8,019 bases of DNA. It comes from Bacillota bacterium (lineage in GTDB: Bacteria; Bacillota; Clostridia; Lachnospirales; Lachnospiraceae). Positions 1 through 5,153 of the stretch are shown here, piece after piece. Location: positions 1 through 8,019 of the forward strand of contig JAFACO010000205.1 of assembly GCA_023425485.1 (NCBI GenBank). Direction: 5' to 3'. The position numbers and the translations under genes are program-made. Position 1 is the first letter of the stretch, and the number at the start of each line of letters is the position of its first letter. The notes under the pieces were generated by a model. It saw only the letters and a program-made list of their open reading frames with translations. It was not told the origin of the DNA and did not search any database.

Positions 1-207
1 ATCAGTATTGCAAAGGTCACTGGTAGCTGCTTTTAATCGGCACCTCGAAAGAAATTGTTTGTAAGTTAAGCCCATGTGCTCCCGAAACTTGGAAGAACAA
101 TAAAACGGAGAATACCCGACATACGAGGACATCTCTATCAGTGTGGGGTTATCTTTTATATTATTTTCAACCCATTTAGCCATAGTTTCTATTGTTTGAA
201 CAGACAT
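1..207 (-). CDS. AraC-family transcriptional regulator, N-terminal part (cut by window edge)
   Basis: Reading the minus strand from ATG at 205-207 gives 69 uninterrupted codons that run off the window at base 1. The product begins MSVQTIETMAKWVENNIKDN and continues with IEMSSYVGYSPFYCSSKFREHMGLTYKQFL, split here as helix-turn-helix (IEMSSYVGYSPFYCSSKFRE, about residues 25-44) and the following MGLTYKQFL. This is the typical first HTH of the AraC/XylS family, with the recognition-helix pattern GYSPFYCSSKFRE. The HTH sits at the extreme N-terminus, as in SoxS/Rob-type members, so any effector-binding domain would lie C-terminal, outside the window. A GGGAG ribosome site (217-221, minus) lies 9 bases before the ATG and supports this start. 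The gene points the same way as the collagen genes but a hairpin and about 265 bases separate them, so it is probably its own transcript. Target genes cannot be told from this fragment. Confidence 0.85.
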   Translation of the reverse strand, partial: MSVQTIETMAKWVENNIKDNPTLIEMSSYVGYSPFYCSSKFREHMGLTYKQFLSRCRLKAATSDLCNTD

Positions 208-288
208 TATTCTTCACTCCCTTCTTAGTATAGCAGGCTGCAAGGAGAATTACCTGACATAAGTTGCAAATGTGATAATCTTGAGGCT

Positions 289-317
289 ATCATACCTTAT
301 AATAATCGGATTTTCCA
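289..317 (-). promoter_or_regulatory. Possible sigma-A promoter of the AraC-family gene
   Basis: On the minus strand TGGAAA (312-317, 4 of 6 to TTGACA) is followed after 17 bases by TATGAT (289-294, 5 of 6 to TATAAT). Transcription would start near 282 and leave a leader of about 75 bases before the ATG at 207. This is matched by eye in AT-rich DNA, so chance resemblance is possible. Confidence 0.35.
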
Positions 318-332
318 GTGGTATATTCAAGA

Positions 333-352
333 TGAAACGACAAGTCGTTTCA
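333..352. repeat. Perfect 8-bp inverted repeat upstream of the AraC-family gene
   Basis: TGAAACGA (333-340) and TCGTTTCA (345-352) are perfect inverse complements around the loop CAAG. The site lies just upstream of the proposed -35 of the AraC-family gene. There is no run of T on either side, so it looks more like an operator or a hairpin of unknown role than an intrinsic terminator. An overlapping inverted repeat, ACAAGT/ACTTGT (340-357), shares part of the same bases. Confidence 0.5.
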
Positions 353-374
353 CTTGTTATGAATTATAAATATG

Positions 375-423
375 AGAAAGATAGTTATACCAAGGCTAAA
401 CTTCTTAGGATAACTATCTTTCT
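375..423 (-). terminator. Probable transcription end of the minus-strand glycosyltransferase-collagen operon
   Basis: AGAAAGATAGTTAT (375-388) and ATAACTATCTTTCT (410-423) form a perfect 14-bp stem around a 21-base loop, about 50 bases after the stop of the second collagen gene. The stem is long but AT-rich, and the sequence after it on the minus strand (CATATTTATAATTC) is only moderately U-rich. Termination is therefore plausible rather than certain; it could also be an RNA-stabilising 3' hairpin. Confidence 0.5.
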
Positions 424-473
424 TTAATCATGTCGTTAATAAAAAGACAATTGGAATTATAAAAAATCTAATA

Positions 474-1580
474 TTAGCTTAAGCGAATAATCATCAAGGT
501 TGCGCCGGCGCCACCACTGATTAAGGTAGCAATGCCCAATATGGAAGTAAACATTTGAAGTGATATTGTTGTACCTACGCCAAGGTTAAGCTCAATTTCA
601 TTGCTATAACTAGAGGTGGATAAGGCAGGGGTAATCGTAGAAGCGGTGTTTGCCACTCCGTTTATCAGAAGTCTGGAACCCATGAGCAGGGACAAGGTTG
701 TGTTAATGGAGTAAGAGATACGATAGGTTCCAAAGGTATTAACAGTAAAAATGGTATTAGCTCCATTTACAGTAATATCTGCGGATAATAACTGTGTACT
801 GGGAAGTGGAATAAGGGTTCCAGCTACCAATACGGTGATTGCTGCGCCAGTGGTATTTGCAGCAAAACCAGCGGTTGCCGAAGGATTTGGACCTAAAGCA
901 CCAGTAGGGCCAGTAGCACCAGTAGGGCCGGTAGCGCCAGTTGCACCCGTGGCACCTGTGGCACCTGTGGCACCTGTAGCACCAGTAGGTCCAGTAGCAC
1001 CAGTTGGACCAGAAGGACCAGTAGCACCAGTAGCGCCTGTTAAGCCAGTGGCACCGGTAACGCCAGCAGGCCCTGTACTGCCCGTAGCACCCGTAGTACC
1101 CGTGGCACCAGTAACGCCGGTGGTTCCAGTAGGGCCGGTAGGGCCAATAATGCCTGCAGCTCCAACAGTACCAGTAGGGCCAGCAGAACCATTGGCACCG
1201 GTAGGGCCGGTAGGACCAGTTGCGCCTGTAGCACCTGTATCAGAACCAGTAGGGCCTGTCGGTCCGGTTGGGCCTGTGGCACCAAGTATTACAGGTGAGG
1301 ATAAAGCGAGGGACATTTTTGCATTCAATAGCATTTGATTTTCTAAAGCACTATTGAGTGTATCTTGTACGCTTGTGTTTATATCGATTACATCTTCATA
1401 GGTAGCGGGACCTCCCGATAATCCTGGGAGTGTACCAAGTACATACTGTATTTTTTCACCCTCACTATTAATAATATGACTCATACCAAGCTCTTCATAA
1501 GCAATGGAGGATAATATCTGATTAATAGCATCACCTCTGGTTAAGGGAGGGCTTATTATAGGGAAATTGGGCATTGACAT
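474..1580 (-). CDS. BclA-like collagen-repeat spore surface protein (copy A)
   Basis: A 368-residue filament protein, probably placed on the spore surface. Residues 1-53 are a conserved N-terminal domain (PNFPIISPPLTR, then EELGMSHIINSEGEKIQYVL) shared with the two other collagen proteins here; it probably anchors or assembles the protein. Residues 55-98 look helical. Residues 100-230 are 42 Gly-X-Y triplets, 34 with Thr in the Y position (GAT, GPT), broken once by an extra residue at G112-SDT-G116. Residues 237-368 (GFAANTTG to MIIRLS) match the BclA C-terminal head, a TNF/C1q-like beta fold that trimerises in BclA. There are no cysteines, no signal peptide and no membrane segment, as expected for a mother-cell-made coat or exosporium protein. 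Start choice: AGGAGGT lies 5 bases before the ATG, and the other family members begin MS.P.FP. It is the last gene of a three-gene operon, 10 bases after copy B. Thr residues are likely O-glycosylation sites (inference). Confidence 0.9.
   Translation of the reverse strand: MSMPNFPIISPPLTRGDAINQILSSIAYEELGMSHIINSEGEKIQYVLGTLPGLSGGPATYEDVIDINTSVQDTLNSALENQMLLNAKMSLALSSPVILGATGPTGPTGPTGSDTGATGATGPTGPTGANGSAGPTGTVGAAGIIGPTGPTGTTGVTGATGTTGATGSTGPAGVTGATGLTGATGATGPSGPTGATGPTGATGATGATGATGATGATGPTGATGPTGALGPNPSATAGFAANTTGAAITVLVAGTLIPLPSTQLLSADITVNGANTIFTVNTFGTYRISYSINTTLSLLMGSRLLINGVANTASTITPALSTSSYSNEIELNLGVGTTISLQMFTSILGIATLISGGAGATLMIIRLS
891..1283 (-). repeat. Collagen-coding triplet repeat of copy A
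   Basis: This stretch encodes residues 100-230, a nine-base periodicity of Gly-X-Y codons. The plus-strand unit GTGGCACCT is repeated exactly three times at 949-975, and variants of it fill the rest. Synonymous codons are more mixed here than in copy B, which suggests an older or less recently expanded array. Such arrays vary in length between strains of spore formers. Confidence 0.9.
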
Positions 1581-1585
1581 AAGGG

Positions 1586-1593
1586 ACCTCCTA
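1586..1593 (-). promoter_or_regulatory. Ribosome site of copy A overlapping the stop codon of copy B
   Basis: On the minus strand the sequence is TAGGAGGT: TAG is the stop codon of copy B, and AGGAGGT is a near-perfect Shine-Dalgarno for copy A, whose ATG follows 5 bases later. The two reading frames are 10 bases apart. The arrangement favours translational coupling, keeping synthesis of the two filament proteins in step. Confidence 0.85.
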
Positions 1594-2694
1594 ACTTAGG
1601 CGAATAATCTGAAGTGACGCACCTGCAGAAGCAGGCAATAATACTGCAGCACCTGCCAAACCAAATAATTGCAGAGATACCGTACTGCCGGCCGTAACAT
1701 CGATTAATATTTCATTGGAGAAACTGGATAAGGAAATCACCGGTGTAATTGTTGATTGTGTAAGTGGAGCAGCATTCAGCAGAATTCTTGAACCCATAAG
1801 TAATGCTGCAGTTGTATTAACATGATAGGAAATACGGTATCTTCCTGCTGTAGCTAACGTAAAGGTATCATTGGTACCATTTACAGTAATATCTGCAGGT
1901 AATACCTGACTACTTGGTAGGGGAACGAGAGTACCGGCAATGGTAACAGTTATAGTAGCTCCAGTAGTATTTGCCGCGAATCCTGCCGTAGCAGTTACGT
2001 TAGTTCCAGTAGGACCAGTAGGACCGGTAGGACCAGTAGCGCCAGTAGCACCAGTGGCACCAGTAGCGCCAGTAGCACCAGTGGCACCAGTAGCACCAGT
2101 AGCACCAGTTGCGCCAGTAGGACCAAGTGGACCAGTAGCACCAGTAGCACCAGTGAAGCCAGTGGCACCAGTAGGACCAGTAGGACCGGTAGCACCAATA
2201 ACACCAGCAGTACCAGTGGCACCGGCAGCACCAGCAGCACCAGTAGGACCGGTAGCGCCAGCTGGACCAGTATCACCGGTAGCACCAGCAACACCTATAG
2301 CACCAGTAGGGCCGGTAGGACCAGTCGCACCAGTGGCACCGGTAGGTCCACCAGCAGCACCAGCGGGGCCAGTAGGACCAGTCGCACCAGTAGGACCAGT
2401 CATTTCGGAGGAAGCTAAAGCGCTGGCCATTTTATTTTTATAAAATAATTGATTTTGCGAAATTGTCTCTATCATGGCACGAACACTTTCATTTGCTGCT
2501 AGAATCTCTTCAATTGTAGCACCAGGGCCAGGGATTCCTGGTAGTGTTCCTAGTAAATATTGGAGCTTTTCACCTTCTGTATTTAAAATATGGCTTAAAC
2601 CAAGCTCTTCCATTGCGATGGAAGATAATATCTGGTTTATTACATCTTCACGGGTTAGTGGAGGACTTATGATCGGAAAACTGGGTTGTGACAT
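1591..2694 (-). CDS. BclA-like collagen-repeat spore surface protein (copy B)
   Basis: A 367-residue paralogue of the downstream gene with the same three-part plan. The N-terminal domain (residues 1-53) is 43 of 53 identical to copy A by eye. Residues 100-229 are Gly-X-Y triplets, mostly GAT and GPT, with the register shifted by one extra glycine at G115-G116, exactly where copy A is interrupted. Residues 235-367 are a BclA-type C-terminal head (GFAANTTG, LPADITVNG, GRYRISYHVNTT, MGSRILLN). It contains no cysteine and no signal peptide. An AAAGGAA ribosome site (2704-2710) ends 9 bases before the ATG. The start lies 29 bases after the glycosyltransferase stop, with no room for an obvious promoter, so the two are probably co-transcribed. 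Likely role: trimeric collagen-like filament of the outer spore layer, with Thr-rich repeats as acceptors for the sugar transferase encoded just before it. Localisation and glycosylation are inference from the family and gene order. Confidence 0.9.
   Translation of the reverse strand: MSQPSFPIISPPLTREDVINQILSSIAMEELGLSHILNTEGEKLQYLLGTLPGIPGPGATIEEILAANESVRAMIETISQNQLFYKNKMASALASSEMTGPTGATGPTGPAGAAGGPTGATGATGPTGPTGAIGVAGATGDTGPAGATGPTGAAGAAGATGTAGVIGATGPTGPTGATGFTGATGATGPLGPTGATGATGATGATGATGATGATGATGATGPTGPTGPTGTNVTATAGFAANTTGATITVTIAGTLVPLPSSQVLPADITVNGTNDTFTLATAGRYRISYHVNTTAALLMGSRILLNAAPLTQSTITPVISLSSFSNEILIDVTAGSTVSLQLFGLAGAAVLLPASAGASLQIIRLS
2008..2397 (-). repeat. Collagen-coding triplet repeat of copy B with an exact 27-bp tandem duplication
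   Basis: This encodes residues 100-229. The nucleotide repeat is very uniform; on the plus strand it is built of CCAGTAGCA, CCAGTAGGA and close variants. A 27-base unit at 2036-2062 is repeated base for base at 2063-2089, encoding three Gly-Ala-Thr triplets each time, and further near copies follow. Such identity at synonymous positions points to recent slippage or unequal recombination. Confidence 0.9.
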
Positions 2695-2723
2695 AAATTT
2701 AAATTCCTTTCTGATTTGTTATT

Positions 2724-3833
2724 TTAAGATAAAACCATCCTATCACGAATTAAATCCAGTTGCTCTAAAGAAGGATTAAACTTTGGATTAATTAGTAATG
2801 ACTGTGTGAAGGCCTCGATAGCATGCAGTATTTTGTCTGTCTTTTCATAGCAAAGTCCAATAAAATAGTAGGGTTTATAGCTGCCATTTCCAGACATTAT
2901 GAGGTAATTAGGATTGAACTCACCTAATACAAGACATTTTTGGAAGGACTTAATTGCCTCCTCATATTTTTGCTGTTGATACTGCATACTTCCTTTGTAA
3001 AAATAAAGCTCCACATAATCCGGATATAATTCAATTGCTTTTTCAATTGAGGTTACTGCATTATCTGTGTTGCAATAGTTGATAATTATTTCATATTTCA
3101 GCTTATATACAAGTGGAGGTGGAACGAGGTTTTGGGTTACAAACATTGAAATGGCATTATTCACAAAAGAATAAGACCGGCTAACATCTTTAAGGCGATA
3201 CAATTCAGCAGCTATATGATAATCTAGCCAAGGGTTATCACTATTTATCGTTTTTTCTTTCAACAGCAGTTTAAGATTGCGCACTGATTTTTCTAAGGCA
3301 TCTTCTTCACGGTATCCGTAATGTTTAATGGTTACGAAATCCATGATTTTAATCTTTTCAAGGGCTCTATTATCATCTAATGTGATGTATTCATGGATGG
3401 AACCTTGAAACCTGTAGCCACAATTATTTCTAAATAATCTATGGTGATATGAAATATAATACTCTTCAAAATTATCCTGTTCTTCTTTGTTTATATGTTG
3501 TAACTGTAAGGAATAAAGATCAGTTTCCTTGTGAGATAGTAATTTTTTAATTGCATCAATATCTTCTATAAAAAGTTGCTCATCAGCATCAAGCCATAGG
3601 ATCCAGTCACTTGTAGCCAGACTAATGCAATAATTTCTAGCATCACTAAAATTATCTGTCCATTCATAATCATAGATCTTAGCTTGAAAGGAAGCGCAAA
3701 TTACTTTGGTCTGATCAATGGAGCCGGTATCTACAATTATAATTTCATCTACCAGTTTTTCAGCGCTGTTTAGACAGCGTTTTATGTTTTTCTCTTCGTT
3801 TTTGACTATCATACATAAACTAATTGAACACAT
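2724..3833 (-). CDS. Family 2 glycosyltransferase with C-terminal TPR repeats (minus-strand unit)
   Basis: A 369-residue cytoplasmic sugar transferase. The GT-A fold spans about residues 1-180: the nucleotide-binding strand ISLCMIVKNEE (4-14), VDTGSID (34-40), NFSDARNY (61-68), and the metal-binding DxD motif in WLDADE (80-85). IHEYI (146-150) matches the VHEYL motif of the paralogue. About residues 200-355 are TPR-like helical repeats (for example YFYKGSMQYQQQKYEEAIKS), which often bind protein acceptors. There is no membrane segment. The start gives MCSISLCMIVKNEE, aligned residue for residue with the paralogue at 4043; the ribosome site is a weak AGGGT. It is first in an operon with two Thr-rich collagen proteins. 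Family members near surface proteins glycosylate those proteins, as the sgtA gene next to bclA3 in C. difficile suggests. The acceptor (collagen Thr) and the sugar donor are inference. The first 84 residues are 50 of 84 identical to the plus-strand enzyme by eye. Confidence 0.9.
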   Translation of the reverse strand: MCSISLCMIVKNEEKNIKRCLNSAEKLVDEIIIVDTGSIDQTKVICASFQAKIYDYEWTDNFSDARNYCISLATSDWILWLDADEQLFIEDIDAIKKLLSHKETDLYSLQLQHINKEEQDNFEEYYISYHHRLFRNNCGYRFQGSIHEYITLDDNRALEKIKIMDFVTIKHYGYREEDALEKSVRNLKLLLKEKTINSDNPWLDYHIAAELYRLKDVSRSYSFVNNAISMFVTQNLVPPPLVYKLKYEIIINYCNTDNAVTSIEKAIELYPDYVELYFYKGSMQYQQQKYEEAIKSFQKCLVLGEFNPNYLIMSGNGSYKPYYFIGLCYEKTDKILHAIEAFTQSLLINPKFNPSLEQLDLIRDRMVLS

Positions 3834-3869
3834 ACGGTCTCATACCCTGAATTTTTTGTAACTTAATAA

Positions 3870-3896
3870 TATATTATGTAATTTTATTGTAAGGGT
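3870..3896 (-). promoter_or_regulatory. Sigma-K-like promoter for the minus-strand glycosyltransferase-collagen operon
   Basis: On the minus strand AC (3895-3896), 16 bases, then CATAATATA (3870-3878) fits the mother-cell sigma-K pattern AC-N16/17-CATAnnnTA known from Bacillus. The predicted start near 3862 gives a leader of about 30 bases before the ATG at 3833. Late mother-cell expression would suit spore surface proteins. The match is short and in AT-rich DNA. Confidence 0.5.
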
Positions 3897-3898
3897 TA
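3880..3898 (-). repeat. 19-base shared upstream element, minus-strand copy
   Basis: On the minus strand this reads TAACCCTTACAATAAAATT. It is 16 of 19 identical to the plus-strand copy at 3980-3998, and lies 65 bases before the ATG counted from its first base, against 63 on the other side. It contains the -35 AC of the proposed sigma-K promoter. It may be a duplicated promoter segment or a regulator site. Confidence 0.6.
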
Positions 3899-3899
3899 C

Positions 3900-3915
3900 T
3901 GCACAAAGAAGTGCA
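3900..3915. repeat. Small inverted repeat TGCAC-N6-GTGCA in the divergent region
   Basis: TGCAC (3900-3904) and GTGCA (3911-3915) are perfect inverse complements around AAAGAA. It lies directly upstream of the minus-strand -35 and about 30 bases before the plus-strand candidate -10. It is a candidate regulator site only; no known operator consensus is recognised. Confidence 0.35.
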
Positions 3916-3923
3916 ATTTTGAC

Positions 3924-3951
3924 ACAGAGTTACACGCAGTTTCATAAGATA
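3924..3951 (+). promoter_or_regulatory. Sigma-K-like promoter for the plus-strand glycosyltransferase-collagen operon
   Basis: AC (3924-3925), 17 bases, then CATAAGATA (3943-3951) fits the sigma-K pattern AC-N16/17-CATAnnnTA. Transcription would start near 3958 and leave a leader of about 85 bases that includes the hairpin at 3968-4015. A perfect sigma-A -35 word, TTGACA (3919-3924), overlaps this site, but its best -10 (CATAAG, 18 bases on) is poor. Confidence 0.45.
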
Positions 3952-3960
3952 ATATGAAAC
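3939..3960. repeat. Perfect 8-bp inverted repeat overlapping the plus-strand -10
   Basis: GTTTCATA (3939-3946) and TATGAAAC (3953-3960) are perfect inverse complements separated by AGATAA. The left arm and spacer contain the plus-strand CATAAGATA -10 candidate, and the right arm read on the minus strand also begins CATA. It could be an operator for a regulator controlling divergent transcription, or two face-to-face -10 words. Confidence 0.55.
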
Positions 3961-3967
3961 ATTTATT

Positions 3968-4015
3968 TAGGATAGGGGTTAACCTTTACACTAATATTTT
4001 TGTAAGGCTATCCTA
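3968..4015 (+). other. Nested hairpin in the leader of the plus-strand glycosyltransferase
   Basis: TAGGATAG (3968-3975) pairs perfectly with CTATCCTA (4008-4015). Inside it CCTTTACA (3983-3990) pairs with TGTAAGG (4001-4007) with one bulged base. The structure would sit in the 5' leader about 27 bases before the start codon if transcription begins near 3958. There is no T-run after it, so it is not an evident terminator; it may act on RNA stability or be a protein-binding palindrome. Confidence 0.45.
3980..3998 (+). repeat. 19-base shared upstream element, plus-strand copy
   Basis: TAACCTTTACACTAATATT here matches the minus-strand element at 3880-3898 in 16 of 19 positions, in inverted orientation. 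Its first base is 63 bases before the ATG at 4043. The bases where the minus copy has its CATAATATA -10 read TTGTAAGGC here, so the copy may have lost promoter activity, with transcription coming from 3924-3951 instead. Both leaders also share CAGGGT shortly before the start codon. Confidence 0.6.
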
Positions 4016-4042
4016 GACATAATCAAAATACAGGGTGAATAG

Positions 4043-5128
4043 ATGATAACAATCAGTTTGGCCATGATAGTAAGAGATGAAGAAAAGACCATTGAGCGAT
4101 GTCTTAATTCGGTTCGAAACATCATGGATGAAATCATTATTGTTGATACCGGCTCAACAGATCGGACAAAAGAGCTATGTTTAAAATATACGGATAAAAT
4201 TTATGATTTTAAATGGATAGAGAATTTTTCAGCTGCAAGAAACTATGCATACAGCTATGCTACCAAGGACTATGTTATGTGGATGGATGCAGACGACATA
4301 CTTCTTCCAGAAGATAATATTAATTTGCTAGAACTTAAGAATTCCTTAAGTGCGGATGTGGATGTAGTAATGATGAAATACGCAACGGGATTGGATTCCA
4401 AAGGAAATGTAATATTTTCTTATTTTAGAGAGAGGTTAAGTAAGAGAGAAAAGAATTATAAGTGGATGGAACCTGTTCATGAATATCTTCAAATCTCTGG
4501 CAAAATCATAAATAGCGATATTACCATAACACATGCAAAGCCAAATGCCTCAAATACGCTGTCAGATAGAAATTTAAAAATCTATGAAAAGCAGATTAAA
4601 TCAAAGAATATACTATCACCTAGAGGAAGCTATTACTATGCGAGAGAGCTAAAGGACCACGGCTATTATAAAGAGGCGATAGAACAGTTTACTAAGTTTT
4701 TAGCTCAGGGAGCAGGTTGGGTTGAGGATAACATTAATGCTTGTGGTGAAATAGGTAAATGCTATTTCCTGCTGGAGCAACCTAAAAAAGCTCTGGAAGC
4801 ACTCTATAAAAGCTTTGTTTATGACACACCGAGAGGGGAAATTTGCTGTCAAATAGGTTATTATTATCAGAATGCAGGAGATTATAAAAGAGCTGCATTT
4901 TGGTTTAACTTCATATTATCATTAGAGAAACCAGTAGGTAATTGGGGATTTATCCAACCAGATTGTTGGGGGTATATACCGCTTATTGAGTGCGCAGTAT
5001 GTTACGACCGTCTGGGTGAATACCAAAAAGCAATGCTCTATAATCAACTGGCACTGGAAATTAAGCCAGATTCCTCATCAGCCTTATCTAACCAAAAATA
5101 CTTTGAGGAGAAGATGAAAAAGACATAA
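4043..5128 (+). CDS. Family 2 glycosyltransferase with C-terminal TPR repeats (plus-strand unit)
   Basis: A 361-residue paralogue of the divergent enzyme and probably a second spore-protein sugar transferase. GT-A motifs lie at the same residue numbers: ISLAMIVRDEE (4-14), VDTGSTD (34-40), NFSAARNY (61-68), and DxD in WMDADD (80-85), followed by VHEYL (145-149). About residues 196-355 hold TPR-like repeats (YYKEAIEQFTKFL, AGDYKRAAFWFN, LGEYQKAMLYNQLALEIKP). There are no membrane segments. The start follows an AGGGTG ribosome site, and the N-terminus aligns with the paralogue. The gene is followed after 25 bases by the third collagen protein, so the pair forms one operon. Beyond the catalytic half the two enzymes diverge, which would fit different acceptors: the partner here has a lysine-rich collagen stretch rather than the Gly-X-Thr-rich repeats of the other unit. 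Donor and acceptor are not determinable from the sequence. Confidence 0.9.
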   Translation: MITISLAMIVRDEEKTIERCLNSVRNIMDEIIIVDTGSTDRTKELCLKYTDKIYDFKWIENFSAARNYAYSYATKDYVMWMDADDILLPEDNINLLELKNSLSADVDVVMMKYATGLDSKGNVIFSYFRERLSKREKNYKWMEPVHEYLQISGKIINSDITITHAKPNASNTLSDRNLKIYEKQIKSKNILSPRGSYYYARELKDHGYYKEAIEQFTKFLAQGAGWVEDNINACGEIGKCYFLLEQPKKALEALYKSFVYDTPRGEICCQIGYYYQNAGDYKRAAFWFNFILSLEKPVGNWGFIQPDCWGYIPLIECAVCYDRLGEYQKAMLYNQLALEIKPDSSSALSNQKYFEEKMKKT

Positions 5129-5153
5129 TAATTATCAAAAAGGAGTAAATAAC

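Noticed and set aside
751..1338. Plus-strand open frame rich in Val-Ala-Pro/Val-Gly-Pro repeats
   Set aside because: It is the antisense image of the Gly-X-Thr codons of copy A; it has no ribosome site and the minus frame has full domain support.
1995..2294. Minus-strand Leu/Val-rich frame within copy B (and a similar one at 1040-1285 in copy A)
   Set aside because: Out-of-frame reading of the collagen repeat; the apparent hydrophobic repeats are produced by the codon pattern, not a membrane protein.
2008..2397. Regular repeats considered as a CRISPR array
   Set aside because: Units are contiguous nine-base codon repeats without unique spacers and lie in a long coding frame.
1940..2443. Plus-strand Val-Ala-Pro repeat frame opposite copy B
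   Set aside because: Same antisense effect of a nine-base collagen repeat; no independent start signal.
2474..2779. Plus-strand open frame spanning the copy B start and the glycosyltransferase end
   Set aside because: It crosses two well-supported minus-strand genes and shows no recognisable domain.
3919..3948. TTGACA (3919-3924) as a vegetative promoter for the plus-strand operon
   Set aside because: The -35 is perfect but the best -10, CATAAG after 18 bases, is poor; the sigma-K-like reading of the same region fits better. It is not fully excluded.
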